Below are positions 43,012-53,274 of a stretch of DNA of 64,000 nt, piece after piece. Under the pieces are notes generated by a model, which did not search any database, was not told the DNA's origin, and saw nothing but the letters and a program-made list of their open reading frames with translations. The stretch lies in assembly GCA_019925795.1 (NCBI GenBank), contig CM034306.1, positions 48,974,758-49,038,757 on the forward strand, in the 5' to 3' direction. A program made the position numbers and the translations under genes. This stretch comes from Dendrobium chrysotoxum (Eukaryota > Streptophyta > Magnoliopsida > Asparagales > Orchidaceae). Within the stretch, counting starts at the first letter, position 1. Every line of letters begins with the position of its first letter.

Positions 43012-43674
43012 TTCTGATGACTGCTGATTTCTGATTGTTCGGATTGGTATTCTGTTTTCCGTTAGTTAGTTTTTATTTTTTATTATTTTCTTTCAGTTGA
43101 TTTTATTTCCTCTGCTGATTTCAGTTTTAGCCTTACTGTTAGTTTGATTTGAGTATTTACTTTGTTGTGATTTTCTACCTATTTTTATTCACTGGTTCAT
43201 ATCTTGCGCTTACTATTTTATGCTTTTCAAAATCTGATCACCGCTCACTACTTCTGATAATCTGAATTTTTGACTGGGAGTTTTTACCTTGTTTTGGTTT
43301 GGAAGCTGGTAAGCCGTGATTGATTCCACTGAATCTGTTAAAGGGAAGAAATATTAATGATTGTTTCTCTTCCTCTAACTCCTTTACTGGTGTATAGTTT
43401 CTTTTGGATAAAAATCCTCTTCAAAATTAAAATGTTAGTTTTAGAAATAGAGATTATTTTATCTTCCTAAAGTAATCTGCCTCATATCAATAGTATTTTT
43501 TAAAGTCTTGAGTCATTAGTTTGATTTTCTAAACCAAGTGATTGCATTTATCATATGCTGTATGACTTTTATTTTGTGAATCGTTCTTCATTACAGTGGA
43601 GAGGCATCTCCTATGTCTGGAAGATAATCTCACAGCTGAGCCTCTTTAATGATTATGAAAAGGAAAAAGCCTAT

Positions 43675-43840
43675 AAAAGATGCGCAGTGCACCAGATAAT
43701 TTGAAAAAGAGGCATAAAATGAGCCCAAAACTGAAAAGATTCGAAATTGCCAAATTGGATACACAAAGTGTATCAAAAATCAAAAGATGCGCAAAGCGCC
43801 AACCAATTTGAAAAAGAGGCACAAAATGAGCCCAAACCAA
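43675..43840 (+). repeat. Two tandem units, 107-bp offset, before copia A LTR
   Basis: AAAAGATGCGCAGTGCACCA at 43675 and AAAAGATGCGCAAAGCGCCA at 43782 are each followed by an AATTTGAAAAAGAGGC segment and ATGAGCCCAAA. The same doublet is in element B on minus (about 48660-48825). Confidence 0.8.
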
Positions 43841-44274
43841 GCTTTCTTCCCTTTCAGATTGTTAAATGTCTTAGAAAAATCCGTGTGCCACTTAATATCT
43901 TCAAAAGCTTGAGTTTGAAAATCCTGATTTCTAATGTTTTACTTTGTAACACTATTATATCAGATATTTTTCTGGAACGAGGCTTGAAAGGATCTCTTTT
44001 TAAATCTAATGTCTTTTCTTCTGAATCGGATTTTTGTTTCGAAAGAGGTTTACATCGATAAGGTGCCCGGGGTCGGAGTTACGAAAGTTAATTTTTCCAA
44101 TCTTTTCTAGATTTCAGCGCTGCCAATCGTCTTCTTATTGGTTTTTGAATCTACAATCAAGGAAAAATTCTGATTTACTCGAGCAGCTTGATCAAAAAAA
44201 ATGTTGCTTTTATGTATTTTTGCTGTAAGTTTTATTCGTGTTTGTTTTATTTTGATTTCATGGTTGTATTTTTG

Positions 44275-44305
44275 GGATCCTGATCGATCATTCCGATCAG
44301 GATCC
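44275..44305 (+). other. Hairpin with perfect 12-bp arms
   Basis: GGATCCTGATCG and CGATCAGGATCC with a 7-nt loop. The element B counterpart (about 48197-48229) is partly eroded. Confidence 0.7.
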
Positions 44306-44558
44306 GCCTCAGTTTAGTTTCCTGTTTTGTAGTTGTTCTCTCTTATATTTTATACTTGTATTTCTGTGTTCTACTTTACCCTCCTCCTTTTTGTGATGTC
44401 AAAAGGGGGAGTCAGTTGTAGTCGTTTCAGTCTTTGTTATGTGTTATATTTTCTGTATTAATTTGATTGTTAAATAAAAATTAAAAAATATATATATCTA
44501 TTTTTTGATCTCCTGTTTATTATTATTTTCAAACTACTTTACAAATGTTTACCATTAT

Positions 44559-44573
44559 CAAAAAGGGGGAGAT
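44559..44573 (+). promoter_or_regulatory. Polypurine tract of copia A
   Basis: CAAAAAGGGGGAGAT lies directly before the LTR start TGTTGCAAATC. Confidence 0.88.
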
Positions 44574-44823
44574 TGTTGCAAATCTGGTTTTGATGATGAC
44601 AAACATGTTTCCAGTGTGTTTTGCTTGGCTAACCCATTTTAGGCACAAAAGATCACGAGCAAATCAAGCTAATTCAAGATCGGGTCCAAGTGTGTCAAAT
44701 ATATGATTTTTCTTTTTATTGAGTCAATTGTAATGTAACTGATCCCCTAGCTAAGTAACCTTGCACACACACACTTAGGGGGAGAGCTTGAGTAAATTAG
44801 AGTTTCTGTTCAGTTTTTGTTCA

Positions 44824-45498
44824 GATCGTCCTGGACGATATTCACATCATCCTGGACGATCAGGTAAAAATAGAAACCCTAATTAGGGTGACTAAGTTAA
44901 GAGGGTCTGATTAAGCAGATCGTCCTGGACGATCTTTGGATCGTACGGGACGATATACTCAAATCAGAAATTCTCAGCCGCCAGATCAAGTTAGGCAAGT
45001 TTTTATTTTTAGTTATTTGGTCTGATCGTCCTGGATGATACGTGTATCATCCTGGACGATTCAGAACAATCATGCCTAATTTAATCTGGTAATTAAGGAA
45101 AGCAATTTATTTTTTATTGATACGATCATATCATCCTGGACGATCGCAGGATCGTCCCGGACGATCATGATCGTCTAGTGCATTTCAGCTGTACGACCCG
45201 AACTGTGTTCAGGACGATTTCGGTAACTTTTGAACTAATCATACAGGACGATATCCCTATCGTCCTGGACGATTAAGTCATTTTTTGTCGTCCAGCATAA
45301 ATTTCTCTGGACTACCTGAACTATCTTCTGGACGATATTCCTCGATTTGCACTAATCGTCCCGGACGATCGCAGGATCGTACGGGACGATATGAATAATT
45401 TTTTCTACTGTTCGTCCAGAAGAGCCAGGTCGTTCAGGCTAAAATAGCTGAATTTGAACTGATCGTACAGGATGATCTATCGATCGTCCTGGACAATC
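44824..45498 (+). promoter_or_regulatory. U3 array of seven palindrome doublets (21-bp spacing)
   Basis: Near-palindromes of the type ATCGTCCTGGACGAT occur as pairs starting at 44824/44845, 44918/44939, 45024/45045, 45129/45150, 45237/45258, 45354/45375 and 45461/45482. Spacing within each pair is 21 bp. Successive pairs are 94, 106, 105, 108, 117 and 107 bp apart. Variants include TACGGGA, TACAGGA and CCCGGGA centres. The last one ends 43 bp before the TATA box. Confidence 0.85.
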
Positions 45499-45540
45499 TT
45501 AGCCGACCAGTTGAGATTTAGGGCAAATTTTAAGCCCTCC

Positions 45541-45548
45541 TATAAAAG
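45541..45548 (+). promoter_or_regulatory. TATA box of copia A 3' LTR
   Basis: TATAAAAG in CTCCTATAAAAGAAC is kept in all four LTRs here (for example 37413-37420). Confidence 0.8.
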
Positions 45549-45731
45549 AACTTTTTCTTGAAACAAGAAAAATCTTTTGCCACTTTCCTTCCCTGAGAAA
45601 CCCTAGAGAGAGAGAGAGAGTTGGGAGAGAGAGAGAAGATCTTGTGAGGGGGAGTTAGTGAGGGATTCACTAAGGTTGCTCCAAGCACGGATCAGAGTCG
45701 TCTTCTCCGCTCGTCATCTTTTGTCTAGTCG

Positions 45732-46025
45732 GTGTTCGTCGTGGGAGGATCATTCGCAAGAAGATCCGGGGTTCTCTGCCCACTTCAGGTGGAAGCAAAA
45801 GGAGTTCTAAGGTTCTCTGCCTACTTCAGGAGGAAGCAAAAGGAGGTCGGGTTCTCTGCCTCACCGTGTGGTGAAAAGGAGGTGTTTGTAAAGGCTTCTC
45901 CGCCTTGCTGTGGGAGCAAAATGAGAGATATTTTTTGTTTAGTGCAATACCCGGAGGGGAGGCTCCAGGGAGTGGACGTAGGTCAAGTTGACCGAACCAC
46001 TATAAAATTTGGTTTGCTTTTCTGA
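45732..46025 (+). other. 97-codon leader frame in copia A 3' LTR
   Basis: MFVVGGSFARRSGVL to TTIKFGLLF. The same 97-codon frame is open in both LTRs of element B. It consists of four diverged units of 13-14 residues (VLCPLQVEAKG, FSAYFRRKQKEVG, FSASPCGEKEV, ASPPCCGSKMRD). It begins about 190 nt after the TATA box, so it would be an upstream frame in the transcript leader. Coding status unproven. Confidence 0.4.
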
Positions 46026-46233
46026 TTCAGTTTTGCACTTTACTTTTCCGATATTAACTGCTTGGGTGAATATCATTGATTGATCTTTTCGTTCTTGTTT
46101 ACTTGTTTCTGCTACTAAGTATCGAAAAGATTTTCATTGTTATCGTGAAATTTTTAAATAACCAATTCACCCCCCCCTCTTGGTTAGCCTCGGGACTAGT
46201 TCAGTAGGGCTTAACATCCCTATCGAACTGTCA

Positions 46234-46299
46234 AGTTGGTATCAGAGCTTATAAAAGGAGAAAGCTTATAAAATCGGGATGTTAAGCTCTGATACCACT
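46234..46299. other. Tail-to-tail junction of copia A and B with two facing primer-binding sites
   Basis: AAGTTGGTATCAGAGC follows the A LTR. GCTCTGATACCA (46286-46297), the same site on minus, follows the B LTR. The 37 bp between contain TTATAAAAGGAG and GCTTATAAAATCGGG; GGGATGTTAAG recalls the LTR end itself. No host TSD is visible. Confidence 0.85.
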
Positions 46300-47938
46300 T
46301 GAAAGTTTGATAGGGATGTTAAGCCCTAGTGAACTAGTCCCGAGGCTAACCAAGATGGGGGGTGAATTGGTTATTTAAAAATTTCGCAACAACAATGAAA
46401 AATCTTTTCAACATTAAACAAGAACGAAAAGATCAATCTCAGATATTCACCCACGCAGTTAATATCAAAAAGTAAAGTGCAGAACTGAATCAGAAAAGCA
46501 AACCAGATTTTATAGTGGTTTGGTCAACTTGACCTACGTCCACTCCTTGGAGCCTCCCCTCCGGGTATTGCACTAAACAAAAAGTGTCTCTCCTTTTGCT
46601 CCCACAGCAAGGCGGAGAAGCCTGTACAAACACCTCCTTTTCACCATACGGTGAGGCAGAGAACCCGACCTCCTTTTGCTTCCTCCTGAAGCAGGCAGAG
46701 AACCTTTGAACTCCTTTTGCTTCCACCTGAAGCGGGCAGAGAACCCCGGATCTTCTTACGAACGATCCTCCCTCGACGAACACCGACTAGATGAAGGACG
46801 ACGAGCGGAGAAGATGACTCTGATCCGTGCTTGGAGCAACCTAAGTGAATCCCTCACTAACTCCCCCTCACAAGATCTTCTCTCTCTCTCCCAACTCGCT
46901 CTCTCTCTAGAGTTTCTCAGAGAAGGAAGGTGGCAAAAGATTTTTCTTATTTCAAGAAAAAGTTCTTTTATAGGAGGGCTTAAAATTTACCCTAAATCTC
47001 AACCGGTCGGCCAAGATTGTCCTGGACGATCGATAGATCGTCCTGTACGATCAGTTCAAATTCAACTGTTTCAGCCTGGACGATCTGGCTCTTCTGGACG
47101 AACAGTAGAAAAAATTGTTCATATCGTCCCGTACGATCCTGCGATCGTCCGGGACGATTAGTGCAAATCGAGGAATATCGTCCAGAAGACAGTTCGGGTC
47201 GTCCAGAGAAATCTGTGCTGGACGACCAAAAAATGACTTGATCATCCAGGACGATAGGGATATCGTCCTGTACGATTAGTTCAAAAAGTGCCCAAATCAT
47301 CCTGAACACAGTTCGGGTCGTACAGCTGAAATGCACTATACGATCATGATCATCCGGGATGATCCTGCGATCGTATAGGACGATATGATCGTATCAATCA
47401 AAACTAAATTGCTTTCTTAATTACCAGATTAAATTAGGCATGATTGTACTGAATCGTCCAGGACAATACAAGTATCGTCCAAGACAATCAGACCAAATAA
47501 CTAAAAATAAAAACTTGCCTAACTTGATCTAGCAGCTCAGAATTTCTGATTTGAAGATATCGTCCCGTACGATCCAAAGATCGTACAGGACGATCTGTTT
47601 AATCAGACCCTCTTAACTTAGTCGCCCTAATTAGGGTTTCTGTTTTTACCTGATCGTCCAGGACGATGTGAATATCGTCCAAGACGATCTGAACAAAAAC
47701 TGAACAGAAACTCTAATTCACTCAAGCTCTCCCCCTGAGTGTGTGTGTGCAAGATTACTTAGCTAGGGGATCAGTTACATTACAATTGACTCAATAAAAA
47801 GAAAAACAGTATATTGGACACACTTGGACCCGATCTTGAGTTAGCTTGATTTGCTCGTGATCTTTTGTGCCTGAAATGGGTTAGCCAAGCAAACACACTG
47901 GAGACATGTTTGTCATCATCAAAACTAGATTTGCAACA
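46300..47938 (-). repeat. 3' LTR of copia B, 1639 bp
   Basis: On minus it starts TGTTGCAAATCTAG and ends CAAACTTTCA. It has the same palindrome doublets (about 47020-47690), TATA box near 46968 and leader frame, and is followed by a primer-binding site at 46286-46297. Confidence 0.9.
46490..46783 (-). other. 97-codon leader frame in copia B 3' LTR
   Basis: MFVEGGSFVRRSGVL to TTIKSGLLF, collinear with 45732-46025 and 54623-54916. Confidence 0.4.
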
Positions 47939-47954
47939 ATCTCCCCCTTTTTGA
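47939..47954 (-). promoter_or_regulatory. Polypurine tract of copia B
   Basis: Minus strand reads CAAAAAGGGGGAGATT immediately before TGTTGCAAATC. Confidence 0.85.
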
Positions 47955-49488
47955 TGATGGCAAACATTTGTAAAGTTGTTTGAAAATAATAAGAAACAGG
48001 AGATCAAAAAATAGATATATTTTTTTTCAATTTTCATTTAACAATCAAACTAATACAGAAAATATAACACATAATAAGGACTGAAACGACAACAACTGAC
48101 TCCCCCTTTTGACATCACAAAAAGGAGGAGGGAAAAACAGAACACGGAAATAAAACATAAAAGAGAACAACTACAAAACAGGAAACTAAAATAGAGGCGG
48201 ATCCCGATCGGAATCGATCAAGATCCCAAAAACACAATCATGAAATCAAAATAAAATAAAAATGAATAAATCTTACAGTAAAAACACATAAAAGTAACAT
48301 TTTTTTTTATCAAGCTGCTCGAGTAAATCAAAATTTTTCTTTGATTTTAGATTTAAAAACCAATAAGAGGACGATTGGAAGCGCTGAAATCCAGAGAAGG
48401 TTGGAAAAATCAACTTTCATAACTCCGACCCCAGGCACCTTATCGATGCAAACCTCTTTCAAAACAAAAATTCGATTCAGAAGAAAAGACATTAGATTTG
48501 AAAAGAGATCCTTTCAAGCCTCGTTCCAGAAAAATATCTAATTTAATAATGTTACAAAGTAAAAAATCAGAAATCAGGATTTTCAAACTCAAGCTTTGAA
48601 AATATTAAGTGGCGCACGAATTTTTCTAAGACATTTAACAATCTGAAAGAGAAGAAAGCTTGGTTTGGGCTCATTTTGTGTCTCTTTTTCAAATTGGTTG
48701 GCGCTTTGCGCATCTTTTGATTTTTGATATATTTTGTGTATCCAATTTGATAATTTTACATCTTTTCAGTTTTGGGCTCATTTTATACCTCTTTTTCAAA
48801 TTATTTGGCGCACTGCGCATCTTTTATAGGCTTTCTCCTTTTCATAATCATTAAAGAGTCTCAGCTGTGAGATTATCTTTCAGACATAGGAGATGACTCT
48901 CCACAGTAAGGAAGAACGATTCACAAAACAAAAGCCATACAGCATATGATAAATGCAATCACTTGGTTTAGAAAATCAAACTAATGACTCAAGACTTTGA
49001 AAAACACTATTGATATGAGGCAGATTACTGTAGGAAGATAAAATAATATCTATTTCAAAAACTAACATTTTAATTTTGAAGAGGATTTTTATCCAAAAGA
49101 AACTCTACACCACTAAAGGAGTTAGAGGAAGAGAAACAATCATCAATATTTCTTCCCTTTAACAGATTCAGTGGAATCAATCACGGCTTACCAGCTTCCA
49201 AACCAAAACAAGGTATAAACTCCCTGTCAAAAATTCAGATTATCAGAAGTAGTGAGCGGTGATCAGATTTTGAAAAGCATAAAATAGTAAGTGCAAGATA
49301 TGAACCAGTGAATAAAAATAGATAGAAAATCACAGCAAAGTAAATACTCAAATCAAACTAACAGTAAGGCTAAAACCAAAATCAGCAGAGGAAATAAAAT
49401 CAATTGAAAGCAAATAATAAAAAATAAAAACTAACTAACGGAAAATAGAATATCAATCCGAACAATCAGAAATCAGCAGTCATCAGAA
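47955..49488 (-). other. Copia B 3' region between pol and LTR, no gene recognised
   Basis: Counterpart of 43012-44558, with the 107-bp doublet near 48660-48825 and GACTCCCCCTTTTGACATCA near 48100. No env-like frame. Confidence 0.7.
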
Positions 49489-52400
49489 TCAAGCATTTAT
49501 ATCAATCACTCCTAATCTGGTTCTCAAAATGCTGAATGAGTCACAGACCAGTGGTTTAGTGAATATGTCAGCCAGCTAATTTTCAGTTGCTACATGATGT
49601 AGCTCAATGTCCCCTTTTGTAACATGGTCCCTAATGAAGTGATGCCTTATATTAATGTTTTTGGTCCTAGAATGTTGGATTGGATTCTTAGAGATACAGA
49701 TGGCACTAGTATTATCACACAGAACAGAAATTGTGCCAACAGGTACCCCTAAATCCAAGACTTGTTGCTTCAACCAAAGAACTTGGGCCACACAACTCCC
49801 TAAGGTAATGTACTCAGCTTCAGCAGTGGAAAGTGCAACTGAGTTCTATTTTCTACTAGACCAAGAGACTAACGACTGTCCTATAAATTGACAAGTCCCA
49901 GAAGTGCTCTTTCTATCCACCCTACACCCCGCAAAGTCAGAATCAGAATATCCAATGATCTCAAAAGAGGTGCTGTGCCTAGGGTACCAAATTCCTAGGT
50001 TTGGGGTCCCTAAAAGATATCTAAGAATTCTCTTAACAGCAGTCAGGTGGGACTCTTTTGGATCAGCCAGAAACCTAGCACAAAGACAGACACTAAACAT
50101 GATATCAGGTCGGCTAGCAGTCAGGTAAAGCAGTGAACCTATTATCCCTCTATACTTCTCCTGATCAATAGATTTTCCATTTGAATCCTTATCTAACTGA
50201 ACTGAGGAGGGCATGGGAGTATTGATTGGCTTGGCTTTGTCCATTTCATATTTCTTCAAAATGTCCTTAGTGTATTTTGATTGATTGAGAAAGGTTCCAT
50301 CATCCGTTTGCCTCATGCTAAACCCCAGAAAGTAGGACAATTCTTCCATCATACTCATCTCAAACTCCTTACTCATTATTTTAGAAAACTCATCACATAA
50401 ATATTTATCAGAAGATCCAAAAATTATATCATCAACGTAGATCTGGACAATGAGTAAGACATCCCCTAATCTCCTCAAAAAAATGGTGGTGTCTATGCTC
50501 CCCTTAACAAACTCTCTTTCTAACAGGAATGTGCTAAGCCTCTCTACCAAGCTCTGGGTGCCTGTTTCAATCCATATAAGGCCTTTTCTTATTTATAGAC
50601 ATGACTTGGATATTGGGAACTCTCAAAACCTGAGGGTTATTCTACAAAAAACATCTTCTTTAATTACCCCATTTAAAAAGGCACTCTTGACATCCATTTG
50701 AAACAGCTTAAATCCCTTATAACAGGCAAAGGCTAGTAGCACTTTAATGGCTTCCAATCTAGCTACAGGGGCAAAAGTCTCCTCAAAATCAATCCCTTCT
50801 ATCTGATTATACCCCTTAGCCACCAATCTTGCCTTATTTCTCACCACCATACTAGAATCACTCATCTTATTCTTAAAGACCCACTTAGTTCCCACAATAC
50901 TTTGATTTTTAGATCTTTCTACTAACTCCCAAACATCATTCCTTACAAATTGATACAATTCTTCCTGCATAGCTAAAATCCAAAACTCATCCGATAAGGC
51001 TTGATTGATGTTGGTGGGTTCAGTCATTGAGATAAAGGCAGAATGGTTTACTTCCTTCCTAAGTCCATACCTAGTCCTAACACCTTCATAAGGGTCTCCT
51101 AAGATCAGTTCTTTAGGATGACTCGAAGAATATCTCCAATCTCTAGGCAACATGGTTTGAGGTTCTACCCTTTCCTCCAAATTTGTATTTCCAACTCCTT
51201 GGGTAATCTCAACGATCTCTTCATCTTCTACTTCAGATCTAGACTCCTTAGGATCAGATTCAACAAACACTACATGGGTTGTTTCTTCCACCACCAAAGT
51301 CCTCCTATTGAACACCCTAAAGGATTTCCCCACACTTGAATATCCTAAGAACACTTCTTCATCAGATTTGGGGTCAAATGTTCCTAAGGGTGATTTCCCG
51401 TTGTTCAGAATGAAAACCTTACAGCCAAAGACATGGAGGTGGGACAGATTTGGAGTTCTACCCTTAATGATCTCATAAGGTGTCTTGTTCAGTTTAACTC
51501 TCACATTCATCCTATTCAGTACATAACAGGCAGTGTTCACCGCTTCAGTCCAAAAGTATTTTGGAAGTAAATACTCGACAAGCATGGCTCTAGCGGCTTC
51601 CACTAAGGTCCTATTCTTCCTTTCAGCTACCCCGTTCTGCTGAGGGGTCCTAGGAGCTAAAAAATTGTGACTAATCTCATGATCCTCATAAAAACTTCCA
51701 AATCTTTCATTTTCAAACTCCCCTCCGTGATCACTATGGATGGTAATAATCTCACATCCTAACTTCTTCTGAATCCAAGTAGAGAAAGATCTAAACTCAT
51801 CAAATGACTCAGATTTATGTGACAAAAACTTAACCCAAGTTAACCTCGAATAATCATCTACAATCACAAACCCATAGACTCTCCCCCCTAAGCTGGCAGT
51901 GCTAATGGGTCCAAAGAGGTCCATGTGAAGAACTTCTAAAGGTCTGGAAGTGATAATGTCCTTAACAGAGTGAAAAGAGGACTGGACTTGCTTCCCCAAC
52001 TGACAGGCATCACACAGGTGATCCTTAGTGAACTTAAGCTTGGGCACACCTCTAACTAAGTCCTTTTGGGTGACTCTCCTAAGGGTTTCATACTGGCATG
52101 ACATAATCTCCTATGCAATAACCAAGACTCATCAGCAGTAATTTTTAAGCAAATTGAATTATCAGATTTAATGCAACTTACATCCAGCTTGTAGACATTG
52201 TTGATCCTTTGCCCCTGCAAAACAACTTCATCATTTAAGCTTAAAATACACCCAGTGGGTGGGAATTTAATGCTGTATCCCTTGTCACAGAGTTGACTGA
52301 TGCTCAACAAGTTATGTTTCAGTCCATCTACAAGCAAAATATTATGAATCATAAAATTCTTTGAATCACCAATTATACTTGAGCCTACCACCTTCCTGGT

Positions 52401-52508
52401 GGTGTTATCTCCAAGTGTAATCTTGCCTCCAGCTCTGGCCTCCAGCGAAATGAACTGATTTGCATCTCTAGTCATATGTCTAAAACATCCGCTGTCTAGG
52501 TACCACAT
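49489..52508 (-). pseudogene. Copia B pol: protease, integrase, RT, RNase H
   Basis: The protease keeps WYLDSGCFRHMT with D-S-G intact (52056-52508). A long frame 50623-52104 covers GAG-pre-integrase (HLCDACQLGKQVQSSFHSV), integrase (HMDLFGPIS, TIHSDHGGEFEN, QQNGVAERKNR) and the first part of RT (NKARLVAKGYNQIEGIDFEE, FQMDVKSAFLNG). A one-base T insertion near 50640 stops it. RT continues at 49846-50550 (VQIYVDDIIFGSSDKYLCDE), preceded by a small loss in the APRAWYERL motif. RNase H runs from there to TGA at 49489 (HHVATEN is followed by a stop, then LADIFTKPL is eroded). Only a handful of lesions separate it from an open polyprotein. Confidence 0.9.
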
Positions 52509-52701
52509 ACTCTCACGAGGTCTTGTGTGAGAGCACTCCTATAAAAGTATCAAACGTCAGTCTTAGGAACCCAAACAGGTTTGGATTTCTTCTTATGAAA
52601 AGAAGAATGCAATGCATGCGTGTTGTGCTGTGAAACAGGAAGTTTGGGTTTCCACACCCAATGTGTATTACAGTGAACAGTGCAGGTGTGGGAAATATGT
52701 C

Positions 52702-53172
52702 CTAACATGCCACATGAAAACATCTAACACTAGGAAAAGGGTTAACTAATCTACGTAGGTGATAATGCATCTTCCTAGATATATATGAAACATGCTTTGA
52801 TGAACTTGCAACAGATTTTTCAAAAGGTGGCGGTGCATAAAACTGTTCAAAAGTAGGCGGTATTTTATTCTTTTCAAAAGCACTGATTTTTACTTTCAAG
52901 AACTCAATATATTTATTTAAACTTATAATTTCAAAAGTTCTTGCACTTTCATTACTTTCTAACTCACATGCCATATCATTCACTTTCTTAAAAGCAACTT
53001 CTAATTCAACATGCGATGTTTTTAACAAATCATGTTCAACAGTTAAATCAGAATATTTTTTGTTCAAATCATCGAATTCATCAAGCAAGGATATGTGATT
53101 GGAATCAAGTGTGGAATGATCTTTAACTACAGAATCATGCTCTTTTTGCAAAGTCAAGTAATCTAATTTCAA
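52702..53172 (-). pseudogene. Copia B gag C-terminal coiled-coil segment
   Basis: KEHDSVVKDHSTLDSNHISL and LNKKYSDLTVEHDLLKTSHV show heptad-like leucine spacing; FEQFYAPPPFEKS follows. In SIRE-like elements this lies between the zinc knuckle and protease. Separated from gag by a stop near 53275 and from pol by a shift near 52700. Confidence 0.75.
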
Positions 53173-53274
53173 ACTAGCATGAGTTTTCTTAAATTTCTTA
53201 TAAGATGTATGAATTCTTTCAGAAACTTCAAATAATTGATCATAAGTAAGCTCACATACCTCTTCCTGGTCCGA

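Larger units (their letters stand above)
43012..44558 (+). other. Copia A 3' region between pol and LTR, no gene recognised
   Basis: About 1.5 kb, AT-rich. In SIRE-like elements an env-like frame can occur here, but I see none. Holds a 107-bp tandem repeat (43675-43840), a perfect 12-bp-arm hairpin (44275-44305) and AAAAGGGGGAGTC (44401), which resembles a second polypurine tract. Confidence 0.7.
37066..46233 (+). mobile_element. SIRE/Maximus-like Ty1/copia element A, defective
   Basis: Partial 5' LTR (37066-38093), tRNA-Met primer-binding site, gag, protease, integrase, RT, RNase H, about 1.5 kb of non-coding 3' region, polypurine tract and complete 3' LTR (44574-46233). Domain order with integrase before RT defines copia; the long 3' region, long gag with coiled coil, and LTR start TGTTGCAAATCTGG fit the SIRE lineage. 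Closely related to element B on the opposite strand but with more stops and indels. Confidence 0.92.
44574..46233 (+). repeat. 3' LTR of copia A, 1660 bp
   Basis: Starts TGTTGCAAATCTGG and ends GAACTGTCA. U3 carries the palindrome doublets (44824-45498) upstream of the TATA box (45541); the leader has a 97-codon frame. Immediately followed, abnormally for a 3' LTR, by a primer-binding site (46237-46248). Confidence 0.92.

Noticed and set aside
43012..44558. Env-like gene expected in SIRE lineage
   Set aside because: No long frame, signal peptide or membrane segment pattern in either element A or B.
44824..45498. CRISPR-like array
   Set aside because: Repeats are palindromic, in doublets, of eukaryotic LTR origin; spacers are themselves related.
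46992..47336. 114-codon minus frame rich in GRP/DD words inside the LTR array
   Set aside because: Produced by the repeated GATCGTCC palindromes; not collinear with any known protein and inside U3.
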